A stretch of 64,000 nt of DNA, from NCBI RefSeq assembly GCF_022549355.1, contig NZ_JAKZGL010000004.1:237394-301393 (forward strand). The letters run 5' to 3'. The DNA comes from Acinetobacter sp. NIPH 2699. GTDB taxonomy: Bacteria > Pseudomonadota > Gammaproteobacteria > Pseudomonadales > Moraxellaceae. Position 1 is the stretch's first letter. Each line of letters begins with the position of its first letter. Positions 1 to 8,254 of the stretch are shown here, piece by piece. The position numbers were made by a program, and so were the translations under genes. The notes beneath the pieces are model-generated. The model was not told the DNA's origin. It saw nothing but the letters and a program-made list of their open reading frames with translations, and searched no databases.

Positions 1-1233
1 TGGTTCAACAGGACTTTGTGCAAAAAACTGCTCTAGTTTTTTGACAACCTTGACATCAGAACCATCTTCAACCACCAAGACAAAAGGCGCCTCATCCTCA
101 TATTGTGGTAAATCATGAATATCTAGCTCATCAAAAATTTGCTTTAAATTATTTTGATTTGATACAAGCTTTAATGTTTTTAAAGGTTGTAACTGTTCTA
201 TCTCAACCGCTGGGGATGCAACACAATAACTGCTCACAAATTCAGCAGGCGTATATGCACTTTTGCCCCAGCTCTTTTCATCAATAATATCTTGATCAAG
301 CTCAGAATCAGCGGCAATGATCAATGTAATTTCGTGTGGTTGCTTTTGGATTCGGTCAAATAACTCCATCACATGCTGATCTACAGATGATCGACTGATG
401 AAATGATATTCAATATGAAACTTTTGAGGGATGATCCCTAAATCATAGAAAATGGCTTGAAGACTTTGATGGCTACTTTGATCATTCCAAGTGTGAATCA
501 CATCCTCAGACAGCAGAATATGCAAGTTAAGCTTATCTAAACGATAGACCTGTTCAATCTGTTTTAATTCAGTTTCTTCATCACTCGACGCAGTGGGATC
601 AATCCAAGCAGGATGCATACGATATTCATGCAAATTCTGACTTTCATAAAACAAACTCGAATGTTTTAAATGATCTGAAATCGTACTCAAAAGTTCATTA
701 TGCTGTTGAATCTGATGATGAATAAGCAACATGATTCGCTGTTGTCGCATCGTTGCAAATTGCATATTCTCAGTGCTCTCTTCACTGAGCAATTGATCCA
801 GTGCCTCAATACGATAAGACAAAACTGGCAATCCGTGCGAACCCGATAAATTACGATCCAACAGAGGACCTGCTAGCATTTTGATGCCTTCAAGCGTCGA
901 ATCATTTTCACCTAACGCACTGTATGTTCCTGAAGCATAAATGTTCAGCTCTAACCATGTACTTTTTTGAACTGGTTGTGGCTCAATAGCATCCACATTT
1001 TGACCTTGCTCATTGGCTAAGGCCTGTTGTTTTTTATCTTTATACTTTTGATAAGCCTGATAAATCAACCATGGTGAAATCAGCACTGCTGTAATAAACA
1101 GAGGTAATAATACAAAGTAGCGAATCAGATCATTGGACTCTGGCTGGAATTGTGTATCACGCCAAAAATAAATAACGATCAATCCAACCAAGATGAAACA
1201 ACTGATAAATATTGCAATAATCTTCTTAATCAT
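1..1233 (-). CDS. T6SS-associated membrane protein, partial (3' end beyond window)
   Basis: This frame reads from an ATG at 1233 to the left edge (411 codons) without a stop, so the C-terminus is missing. The N-terminus has two hydrophobic segments, about residues 3-22 and 38-58, around a short charged loop. A long soluble region follows, with no motif I recognise. Its start overlaps the tssG stop in a TAATG arrangement, so the two are translationally coupled. The gene therefore belongs to the T6SS operon. Its position corresponds to the Acinetobacter-specific gene of unknown function that usually lies between tssG and tssM. It is too unlike TssM at its start to call it that (no Walker A motif after the membrane segments). 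Function unknown; a role at the membrane complex is inferred from context only. Confidence 0.8.
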   Translation of the reverse strand, partial: MIKKIIAIFISCFILVGLIVIYFWRDTQFQPESNDLIRYFVLLPLFITAVLISPWLIYQAYQKYKDKKQQALANEQGQNVDAIEPQPVQKSTWLELNIYASGTYSALGENDSTLEGIKMLAGPLLDRNLSGSHGLPVLSYRIEALDQLLSEESTENMQFATMRQQRIMLLIHHQIQQHNELLSTISDHLKHSSLFYESQNLHEYRMHPAWIDPTASSDEETELKQIEQVYRLDKLNLHILLSEDVIHTWNDQSSHQSLQAIFYDLGIIPQKFHIEYHFISRSSVDQHVMELFDRIQKQPHEITLIIAADSELDQDIIDEKSWGKSAYTPAEFVSSYCVASPAVEIEQLQPLKTLKLVSNQNNLKQIFDELDIHDLPQYEDEAPFVLVVEDGSDVKVVKKLEQFFAQSPVEP

Positions 1234-2228
1234 TATGCCGCCCCTAACAGTGCATAACGCGTTTCAAGGTTATGTTGTACTTGTGTGGATGGCATTAAAA
1301 ATGCCCCTTGCCCTAATCCAATTTCATGAGTGGAATTCAAACCGATGGGGCTAATTTCATTTTTATCCAAGATCAATCGAACATCGATAAACAAAGTTGG
1401 ACTACACCAAGTTTGGATCAAATGCTTCAATTTTTTATTTAATGGCTGTTCTGGTAAAAAAGCCAAATATTGTTCACGTTTTAATGGGCCAATTTGTATT
1501 TCAATCTTTCCATCAATTTGTTGTACCGTATCGCCACAAAAAGTATTCACGCCCAACAAACTTGGATTTTTTCCACCTAAACTGGTCTTCTGTTCTTCAC
1601 CCAACTGGAATTGTTCTTTCACAAACTCCTGAATATGTACCTGCTCATTAAACATACAAGTCAATACAGTTTTCAAGGCATGCGCGGTATTGTTCTGCCC
1701 TTGCATCAAGCCAGAGAACTCCGCAAAATATTCTTCTAAATCCTGCTGCTCATGCTGAGAACTAATATAACCATTTAAAGCATGGAGAATATCGAGATAG
1801 TGATTATCCTGTTCGATTTCATAGCGTATCGGTAAATTGTAAGTCAGGCTTGCATCCACATATTTCGCAGTCAACGTATGATTGAACAATCCCAAAAATT
1901 CTTTGGCTTCGAGTCGTTGCTGTCTGGAACTTTGTTTTAATTTATTGGTATAGGTATAAGGTAGTGCACCTTGCGTACCCGTTAAGCCCACAACAAGATT
2001 AGTCAAATAAATACGTTCGTCTTGATAGCGCAGCTCTTCAATTTCCGTCGCAGGAAAGCTTAAGCTGAACGATGTTTCAAACTTAAAATCTTCTGACCAA
2101 TTTCGAGAGACAGCTGAGTGCGGCACATGCCGTAATAGCCGAGCTGACTGGATAAACTCAAAAGTACCCGCCTTATTAAAGAGCTGATCAACTACAGAAG
2201 CGTCTTGCCACCAACGTTCTGAACGCAT
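1233..2228 (-). CDS. tssG: Type VI secretion baseplate subunit TssG
   Basis: TssG is part of the T6SS baseplate wedge with TssE, TssF and TssK. The 331-residue length is normal for the family. The N-terminus is typical (WWQDASVVDQLFNKAGTFEF), as is the later region with FSLSFPATEIEEL. The start lies 37 nt inside the 3' end of tssF, and the stop overlaps the next gene by one base, so translation is coupled on both sides. It is transcribed on the minus strand with the whole tssB-to-tssG block. The call rests on sequence character and on operon position directly after tssF. Confidence 0.93.
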   Translation of the reverse strand: MRSERWWQDASVVDQLFNKAGTFEFIQSARLLRHVPHSAVSRNWSEDFKFETSFSLSFPATEIEELRYQDERIYLTNLVVGLTGTQGALPYTYTNKLKQSSRQQRLEAKEFLGLFNHTLTAKYVDASLTYNLPIRYEIEQDNHYLDILHALNGYISSQHEQQDLEEYFAEFSGLMQGQNNTAHALKTVLTCMFNEQVHIQEFVKEQFQLGEEQKTSLGGKNPSLLGVNTFCGDTVQQIDGKIEIQIGPLKREQYLAFLPEQPLNKKLKHLIQTWCSPTLFIDVRLILDKNEISPIGLNSTHEIGLGQGAFLMPSTQVQHNLETRYALLGAA

Positions 2229-4000
2229 TGGTATATCTCCTGTTGGTTAAGACTGTCTTTAACAACCACATCGACAAAACTATTGATCTGGACTTTAAGA
2301 TTAAAAATATGGCTCAGTAGCTGACTAAAAATATATAAACTATGCCCTCTAAATACGCTACGATTCACCCCTAACTCTACTTTCACGCCCCTTATAAACA
2401 TCGGAAATGGTTTCGCATTCACCAGTTTATTGGTCGTTGAAAAATTCAATGTTTTCAATGCATCAATCAATAAAATATTTTCTTTTGAATGCGGCAAATT
2501 ATATAAAGCCAACAATTCTTTGACATGACTGAGTGCATCGCCTTTCATCAAGGCCAAAGTGTTCAATGATAAATGTGAAATAATCCGCCACTGTTCATTT
2601 TTATTTTTATCAAACTCAAAAGGAGACGTTGGACGTTTGAGAATCAAAGCACGTCGAGCCAAGCTGCTATCATTGAGATTTAAGATATTATTACTCTGGC
2701 CCAAAGCCTCATGCGGTAGATCACCATTTGAACACAACAACTTGGTGCTAATAAAATCTGATTTTATTTCATAAGGCTTTAAATGCTTGGAAACAATTGA
2801 ATATCCCATTTGCATCGTTTTATTGGAAGATGGAATATAATTTAATGCATAAAAAAACTGCACATGATCGTTATGGTAATGACTCATCGCGAAGAAAGGG
2901 AGCACCGGCAGATAGCTTTGTTCCTGATTGGTTTTTTCTCGCACCATATTCATTTCAACCACTGAATACACCTGATATAGCTCAGGATGATGTGCATCTG
3001 TCACAAGTGGATATTGCAGTTGAGTATGGGCGATCTTTTGTGGTTCAGCCTGTTTTTCGAACAAGTTAATCGCTGGTGTGGTAAACAATTTGAAATTTGC
3101 GATATTCAATTCTGAATAATTACGTACCACTGCCTGATCATTCAGATTCAATTTAAGATGAATCAAAATTTCAAAACTCGGCTGTTGTTGCAATATACCT
3201 TTCAACTGACTTAAATCGAGATTCAAATAATTAAATTTTTCAGGAAAACAAAAATATTCCATCAATAAACGATAAGCATGATGTGTATGCTGATCAACAG
3301 GGAGTAAACTTTCTTGTTCAGTAAAACCCATCACCATAAAGGGATTGGGAATCTCCACAATACGCGATCCAACACGCACTGAAAAAGCCGTTTCTTTGCG
3401 AAAAATACTGTCTAGAACTTGCAGTGGAAAATTTGAAATTGCATCTAAATATATCGGTAGTTTTTCTTCAAGTACGCAATGCTGAGCATCATTAAACACT
3501 TCAAACTTCAAACTTAAGGTTGCATTCTGATTCAAATGCATATGGGTGCTTGGTGAAGTCTGAAAATCCAACTCAGTTAAAGCAATGGGTAAGAGCCGAA
3601 CGTCATTGGTGGTATTAAATTCGCATTGCACCCCTTTAAAACTACGTGATCTTAATGCGGTTTTTTGAGGAATAAGATGAGGGGATGTTAGCTGTTTAAT
3701 TTTATTAATATCTTCGAAGCTCACCACAGAGCAAGCTGGGAAATGACGCAGATATTGAGGAAACATCACCTCAAATAACGAATAAGTAAATACGTCATAG
3801 CTATCTGCTAATTTTTTATCAATCCGCGCCGAAATTAATGAAAAAGCCTGAATTAACCGCTCAATATGAGGATCATCAATTTGTTCTTGGTTCAGTGATA
3901 ATCGTTGAGCAATCTTTGGATACTTCTGCGCAAACTCTCTAGATTGTTGACCGAACTCTTGTAATTGTTTTTCATAATACGGTAAAAGTTGTTCTATCAC
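2192..4000 (-). CDS. tssF: Type VI secretion baseplate subunit TssF
   Basis: TssF forms the baseplate wedge with TssG. The 602-residue length is usual. The N-terminus matches the family, with LLPYYEKQLQEFGQQSREFA followed by the segment around IERLIQAFSLISARIDKKL. So does the later DEALFDVF-like region, seen here as YSLFEVMFPQYLRHFP at about residues 90-105. The gene begins 13 nt after tssE and overlaps tssG, so it is part of one polycistronic message. No truncation or frameshift is seen. Confidence 0.95.
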   Translation of the reverse strand: MIEQLLPYYEKQLQEFGQQSREFAQKYPKIAQRLSLNQEQIDDPHIERLIQAFSLISARIDKKLADSYDVFTYSLFEVMFPQYLRHFPACSVVSFEDINKIKQLTSPHLIPQKTALRSRSFKGVQCEFNTTNDVRLLPIALTELDFQTSPSTHMHLNQNATLSLKFEVFNDAQHCVLEEKLPIYLDAISNFPLQVLDSIFRKETAFSVRVGSRIVEIPNPFMVMGFTEQESLLPVDQHTHHAYRLLMEYFCFPEKFNYLNLDLSQLKGILQQQPSFEILIHLKLNLNDQAVVRNYSELNIANFKLFTTPAINLFEKQAEPQKIAHTQLQYPLVTDAHHPELYQVYSVVEMNMVREKTNQEQSYLPVLPFFAMSHYHNDHVQFFYALNYIPSSNKTMQMGYSIVSKHLKPYEIKSDFISTKLLCSNGDLPHEALGQSNNILNLNDSSLARRALILKRPTSPFEFDKNKNEQWRIISHLSLNTLALMKGDALSHVKELLALYNLPHSKENILLIDALKTLNFSTTNKLVNAKPFPMFIRGVKVELGVNRSVFRGHSLYIFSQLLSHIFNLKVQINSFVDVVVKDSLNQQEIYQCVQNVGGKTLL

Positions 4001-4012
4001 AGTTCTCTCACG

Positions 4013-4489
4013 CTAAGCTCTTGCAGAAATAACATATTGTTGTGTTGTCGGTTTTAATAACGCATCAAAAAAAACCGGCTCATATAAAGGATGTATATTT
4101 AAGTAAGCTTGAATACTTAAACACAATGCCCCCATGTTATGCCCATCTAATAACATTTCGACTTTAATCTGCCTCAACCTTGGTTCATGGGCTGCAATCG
4201 ACCGCTCAATCGACTGACAAATTTTATCGCGATCCAATGGATTTGCGGTTGAAAGCCCGACGAAGTCAATGATCCCAAACTGCAAAATAGATTTCTTTGC
4301 GAGAGGAAATTCATCCATATCCGTATCAAACTGCGCAATTCTGGTATTGAGTAGATCCTCCAAATCACGAGCTACCGACTCTCGTAATTGTTGAATCGAC
4401 AATCCCCTTAAATAATCTTCATGCTCAGGTAATAAGCGATCAAACAATGTTGACCTAAACCCATATGGATATAAATGATCTAAATTCAT
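4013..4489 (-). CDS. tssE: Type VI secretion baseplate subunit TssE (gp25-like)
   Basis: TssE is the phage gp25/lysozyme-like baseplate protein that helps start sheath polymerisation. It has 158 residues. The start region (LYPYGFRSTLFDRLLPE), the SVARDLEDLLNTR segment near residue 38 and the FGIIDF segment near residue 72 are characteristic. The ER(S)I pattern near residue 91 is also typical. It follows hcp after a gap of 74 nt that holds a long inverted repeat (4517-4545), and tssF follows after 13 nt. The hairpin may lower expression of tssE and later genes relative to hcp. Confidence 0.94.
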   Translation of the reverse strand: MNLDHLYPYGFRSTLFDRLLPEHEDYLRGLSIQQLRESVARDLEDLLNTRIAQFDTDMDEFPLAKKSILQFGIIDFVGLSTANPLDRDKICQSIERSIAAHEPRLRQIKVEMLLDGHNMGALCLSIQAYLNIHPLYEPVFFDALLKPTTQQYVISARA

Positions 4490-4516
4490 TTTTTATAAAA
4501 CAAAAAGATAAGGGAA

Positions 4517-4545
4517 ATAGAGGTTAATGAATCATTAACCTCTAT
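4517..4545 (-). terminator. Long hairpin directly after hcp
   Basis: The 14-base arm ATAGAGGTTAATGA at 4517-4530 is perfectly complementary to TCATTAACCTCTAT at 4532-4545, with one base between. In RNA this would be about a 12-bp stem with a 5-nt loop. It starts about 19 nt after the hcp stop on the minus strand. No run of T follows, so a full intrinsic terminator is unlikely. A partial terminator or an mRNA-stabilising 3' structure for the very abundant Hcp is more plausible. Function is inferred. Confidence 0.6.
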
Positions 4546-4563
4546 GAAAAATCACGATTCTAA

Positions 4564-5067
4564 TTATGCAGCGTATGATGCTGTGTTGTTAGAAAGCGAC
4601 CATTTCTTAGTAACAGCACCTTTCGCAGTACCGTTAATATCTTGTTGGTTATATGTCCACTCAACAGCAGCATATTTCAAACCAAACTGTTCAGTTGGGA
4701 CACCCTCTTCATTTACAATCGGAGTCACACTTGAAACTAAAACGTGCTTCAATTTAATTTGTAAGTACTTGATACGTTTATCACCGTTTGCACGATAAAA
4801 ATCAATCTGTACTTCATCAAAGGTATAACCAGCAGAACATGCTTCCCAAAGTTTAGGACTTGTTGCATCCAAATCTTTAAGGAAAATCATATCTTCATGC
4901 TCAACACGTTCAGCAGTATGCCCCCCAACACTACTTGAAGTCGCAGACTTAGGCTGACGAATTTTGTGAGACCAAGAGTTAACTTCTAGCCAACCTTTGT
5001 GCTCAGAGTCACGTGACTCTCCGTCTACCTTGTATTTGCCACGAAACTCAACGTATATATCTTTCAT
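4564..5067 (-). CDS. hcp: Hcp, T6SS inner-tube protein (TssD)
   Basis: Hcp hexamers stack to form the tube expelled by the T6SS and are also secreted in large amounts. The 167-residue length and the start MKDIYVEFRGKYKVDGESRD are typical of Acinetobacter Hcp. So is the segment VEHEDMIFLKDLDATSPKLWEACSAG, which carries the family's short strand-helix pattern. A good ribosome-binding site (AGAGGTGA) lies upstream. The gene is preceded by a 104-nt gap after tssC, which contains a piece of a repeat element, and is followed by a strong hairpin. Both isolate it from its neighbours. Confidence 0.97.
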   Translation of the reverse strand: MKDIYVEFRGKYKVDGESRDSEHKGWLEVNSWSHKIRQPKSATSSSVGGHTAERVEHEDMIFLKDLDATSPKLWEACSAGYTFDEVQIDFYRANGDKRIKYLQIKLKHVLVSSVTPIVNEEGVPTEQFGLKYAAVEWTYNQQDINGTAKGAVTKKWSLSNNTASYAA

Positions 5068-5102
5068 TTAAAATTCACCTCTGTTTATTTAAAGTTATTT
5101 TA

Positions 5103-5165
5103 GGGTCTGTTGACACTTCAGGCGCAAGCATCTGTCATCTGTCTACAGTCCCTTTTGGCTGATCT
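5103..5165. repeat. Partial copy of a MITE-like element end (tssC-hcp gap)
   Basis: The motif GGGTCTGTTGAC at 5103-5114 is the same terminal sequence found at both ends of the complete element at 47900-48165. Just inside it is GCAAGCATCTGT, the reverse complement of the ACAGATGCTTGC found next to the left end of that element. No second inverted end is seen before tssC, so this looks like a remnant or a solo end. The inner boundary is approximate. Confidence 0.5.
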
Positions 5166-5171
5166 CATTTT

Positions 5172-6653
5172 TTAATTTGAGGACTGTGGTAGTTCAGTCA
5201 CGAGTCGCAAAGAAACTGACAACTCATCCAGCTGGAAATGCGGTCTTAAAAAGACCACCGATTTGTAGTGACCTGGCTGAGCAGGATCTTCTACAACCTT
5301 TACTGATGCCTCACGAAGCGGATATTGTGCTTTCGCTTCTTGAGATGCACCATCATCAAGCAAAACATATTGTGAGAGCCATTCGTTTAAAAATGCTTCA
5401 ACATTGCCTGCTGATGCAAAGCTTCCCACCTTGTCACGCATCATTGCTTTTAAGTAATGTGCGATACGTGAGACAGCCATGATGTACTGGATCTGACTTG
5501 AAAGTGCTGAGTTCGCATTTGCAGTATCACTATCATATTTCTTAGGCTTCTGTGCAGATTGCGCACCAAAGAAAGCCGCATAATCTGTATTTTTACAGTG
5601 AACCAATGGGATGAAACCCAAGTCACTCAATTCTTTTTCGCGGCGATCCGTAATCGCAATCTCAGTTGGGCATTTGAAGACAACTTCACCATCTGAGGTT
5701 TTAAAGGTATGTACTGGCAAGCCTTCAACTAAACCACCACCCTCAACACCACGAATGGCTGCACACCAACCATGCGCATCAAACGCATTGGTTAAACGTG
5801 TACCAAAGGCATAAGCTGCATTCATCCATAAATAATCATTATGGTCTTCGCCCGTGACCGCTTCGATGAAATTAAAGCCTTCCGTCGCTGTGCCTTCTTT
5901 CGGATGATAAGGCAAACGCCCTAGAACATGCGGCATAGTAAGGGCAACATAACGTGAGTCTTCACTATCACGGAAAGAGCGCCATTGCACATATTCTGCA
6001 GTCTCAAAGATTTTTGAAACATCGCGTGGACGATCAATATCGGTGAATGATTCAAGACCTAAAATATTTGGACTTGCAGCCGAAATAAACGGCGCATGGG
6101 CTGCCGCTGCGACATGTGAAACTTGCTCTAATAAATACATATCAGACGGCGTGCGATCAAACTCAAAATCACCGATTAACGCAGCATATGGCGCGCCACC
6201 AAATGAGCCATACTCTTCTTCATAAATCTTTTTGAACAAAGTACTTTGATCAAAATCGGTTGCACCCTGAAAGTCCTTCACTAACTCTTTTTTGGTCGTA
6301 TTTAACATACGAATCTTAATCATTGAGTGAGAAGGTGTTTCTTGACAGAAATAGTAGAGTCCACGCCAAGTTGATTCAATTTTCTGAAACTGCTCATGAT
6401 GCATGATTTCACTGAGCTGCTTTGAAATTAAAGCATCAATTTCAGCAATACGTTTATCAATCGATAAGGTCATATTTTCTGAAACGGTGATTGTCCCCGC
6501 CATCACTTCTTTGGCTAACTCGCCAATCAAACTTTTAGCACGAACATGCTCGTCATCATTACGCGCAATACGACTTTGCTCAACGATCGAATCGAGCAAA
6601 TTTGCTGATTCAGCTTCTACATTTGATACAGTTGCAGCTTGTAAATTACTCAT
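5172..6653 (-). CDS. tssC: Type VI secretion contractile sheath large subunit TssC
   Basis: TssC and TssB build the contractile sheath around the Hcp tube. The reading frame is open upstream to 6668. I chose the ATG at 6653 (MSNLQAATVSNVEAE) because a GGAGG sequence lies 6 nt before it, inside the end of tssB. That gives 493 residues, normal for TssC. Family features include IDKRIAEIDALISKQL near residue 65 and the WRGLYYF segment near residue 95. GDFEF, the FISAASP region and the C-terminal VSLRLVTELP are also present. The start overlaps the tssB stop by 8 nt. Confidence 0.96.
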   Translation of the reverse strand: MSNLQAATVSNVEAESANLLDSIVEQSRIARNDDEHVRAKSLIGELAKEVMAGTITVSENMTLSIDKRIAEIDALISKQLSEIMHHEQFQKIESTWRGLYYFCQETPSHSMIKIRMLNTTKKELVKDFQGATDFDQSTLFKKIYEEEYGSFGGAPYAALIGDFEFDRTPSDMYLLEQVSHVAAAAHAPFISAASPNILGLESFTDIDRPRDVSKIFETAEYVQWRSFRDSEDSRYVALTMPHVLGRLPYHPKEGTATEGFNFIEAVTGEDHNDYLWMNAAYAFGTRLTNAFDAHGWCAAIRGVEGGGLVEGLPVHTFKTSDGEVVFKCPTEIAITDRREKELSDLGFIPLVHCKNTDYAAFFGAQSAQKPKKYDSDTANANSALSSQIQYIMAVSRIAHYLKAMMRDKVGSFASAGNVEAFLNEWLSQYVLLDDGASQEAKAQYPLREASVKVVEDPAQPGHYKSVVFLRPHFQLDELSVSLRLVTELPQSSN

Positions 6654-7149
6654 TTTCTGCCTCCGCACTAAGTTGGCGTATTTGATCCGTATTCTTTAGC
6701 ACTTCATCTAATAAATCTTCTAAACGTTCACTATTCGAAATTTTATTTCGAAGGTCAGTTAAACGTTCACGCGCTGCAACCAATTTACGCAAAGGATCAA
6801 CCTGTTGTACAACTTGCTCAGGTCTAAAATCTTCCATTGAGTTAAAGGTTAAATCGACAGACATACGTCCGCCCTCTTCAGTCAATGTATTCTCAACTTG
6901 AAATGCCGCTCTTGGTGCTAGAGACTCCATCACCTCATCAATATTGTCTAAATCAACATTGATGAATTTCTTGTCTTTTAATTTCGTCTTTTCAAGCTCT
7001 GAAGCAGCAGAAAAGTCTCCCATAACCCCAACGACAAATGGCAACTCTTTAGACTCTTTACCATCACCCACCTCAACATCGTAAGTTAACTGCACACGAG
7101 GAGGACGAATGCGTTGCAATTTTTTCTGTACACTTTCTCTTTTTGCCAT
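6646..7149 (-). CDS. tssB: Type VI secretion contractile sheath small subunit TssB
   Basis: TssB pairs with TssC in the sheath. It has 167 residues. The N-terminal RIRPPRVQLTYDVEVGDG, then LPFVVGVMGDFS, and the FINVDLDNIDEVM segment are hallmarks of the family. It lies 16 nt after the AsaA-like gene and overlaps tssC at its 3' end, so all are probably on one transcript from the divergent promoter region near 8.0 kb. Confidence 0.97.
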   Translation of the reverse strand: MAKRESVQKKLQRIRPPRVQLTYDVEVGDGKESKELPFVVGVMGDFSAASELEKTKLKDKKFINVDLDNIDEVMESLAPRAAFQVENTLTEEGGRMSVDLTFNSMEDFRPEQVVQQVDPLRKLVAARERLTDLRNKISNSERLEDLLDEVLKNTDQIRQLSAEAENE

Positions 7150-7165
7150 AACTGTATACCCTTGA

Positions 7166-7891
7166 TTATTTTTTCAACGAAGCGAATGGATTCGTACCTG
7201 TCGGTCGAACAGCACTTGGTGTTGTGGTTGTTGGACGACTTGCTGGCGCAGTAGTCTGTGTGGTGGTGTTACGCGGTGCAGCAGTGGTTCTTTTAGGCTG
7301 ACTCACGGCACGTCGGTTGGCTGTATTGGTGCTTCGAGCTTCTTTTTTAGGCGCTTCTTCTACTGCTTTGGTCGTGATCACAGGTGCAGGTAATGCTGTT
7401 CGAATATTCTCACTTAACTGTTTAGCAGGTGGATAGGTTAAATCAGTACTGAGATAACGCATTTCATCAGTGCGCATATGTTGTAAGGCCTGATTTGCGA
7501 TATCAACACTCGCTAAAAAAGTGACATCAGTTAACATCGAACCTTGAATATTTTTCTGCTGCAATTCACTAGCCAACGTCAAAGCATTCATCGGCTGTTT
7601 TAACTCGTACATTCTCATCGCTGCTTGAGCCAATAAATCATTGACCTGACTAGCATTCGATTTATCACAAACTTGCTGATAAATTTTCAATAGCGCTTGA
7701 TCTGTTTGACCCGCAACCAATGGATTTTGTTTAATACATTTTCTTTTTAACTTCACTGGTTTTATTTTTTGATCAGTCAGATTGGCTTCTGGATCAACAC
7801 TTTTTGTTTCTTGATCATCTGCGTAAGCCAAACTACCCATAACCATACAAAGAATTGATACTACAATACCTTTTTTCAAAATATGCCTCAT
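7166..7891 (-). CDS. asaA: AsaA-like periplasmic T6SS assembly protein
   Basis: The 241-residue protein has a clear signal peptide (cleavage expected after LAYA, residue 24) and a Thr/Pro/Arg-rich, probably disordered C-terminal third from about residue 170. It is the first gene of the minus-strand T6SS block, directly before tssB. In Acinetobacter baumannii the gene in this place encodes AsaA, a periplasmic protein reported to interact with TssM and to be needed for T6SS assembly. The assignment rests on position, size and export signal rather than on a conserved motif. Confidence 0.75.
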   Translation of the reverse strand: MRHILKKGIVVSILCMVMGSLAYADDQETKSVDPEANLTDQKIKPVKLKRKCIKQNPLVAGQTDQALLKIYQQVCDKSNASQVNDLLAQAAMRMYELKQPMNALTLASELQQKNIQGSMLTDVTFLASVDIANQALQHMRTDEMRYLSTDLTYPPAKQLSENIRTALPAPVITTKAVEEAPKKEARSTNTANRRAVSQPKRTTAAPRNTTTQTTAPASRPTTTTPSAVRPTGTNPFASLKK

Positions 7892-7983
7892 AATTATTTA
7901 ACTTATATAATTGAAGAGTCGACAATTATTGTTTAAAAAACCCTCTTACTCGTCAATTTTGTGCACCTAGAACATTGTCGCGA

Positions 7984-8013
7984 ATTTAACAAAAAAACCA
8001 CATAGAAAGTCAA
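7984..8013 (-). promoter_or_regulatory. Candidate promoter of the asaA-tssB-tssC operon
   Basis: On the minus strand TTGACT (8013-8008) is followed after 18 bp by TTAAAT (7989-7984). The predicted start of transcription is about 85-90 nt upstream of the asaA ATG. It is a reasonable sigma-70 match, but the -10 is only four of six. Confidence 0.45.
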
Positions 8014-8195
8014 TACTAATTACGTTTTATAACATTATTAAATTATTTTGATTATATTATGCAAATATTTTTCAAGAATAGTACTCCCTTTCTATTTAAA
8101 ATTAATATATTTTGTTGTAGAATAATCTGTACACTCAGACAGAGTAAAGCTAAGTTTTTGATTTTATTTAGAAAATATATTTTAGATATAACAAC

Positions 8196-8233
8196 AATAT
8201 CAAGTCTGAACTGACTTAGCGGGGCTTGATATT
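8196..8233 (+). promoter_or_regulatory. Inverted repeat in the tssH 5' region
   Basis: AATATCAAG at 8196-8204 and CTTGATATT at 8225-8233 form perfect 9-bp arms around a 20-nt spacer. The repeat ends 21 nt before the tssH ATG. A shorter alternative stem (AAGTC/GACTT) lies inside it. It could be an operator for a dimeric repressor or an RNA hairpin in the tssH leader. Which of these applies is not shown by sequence. Confidence 0.4.
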
Positions 8234-8254
8234 CAAAATTATTGTGAGTAATAA

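Larger units (their letters stand above)
7892..8254. other. Divergent intergenic region between the two T6SS operons
   Basis: This 363-bp, very AT-rich gap separates asaA (minus) from tssH (plus) and must hold the promoters of both T6SS blocks. On the minus strand I see a promoter-like pair at 7984-8013. On the plus side an inverted repeat at 8196-8233 lies just before tssH. The plus-strand promoter cannot be picked out with confidence because many TATA-like hexamers occur. No coding sequence was seen. Confidence 0.7.
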
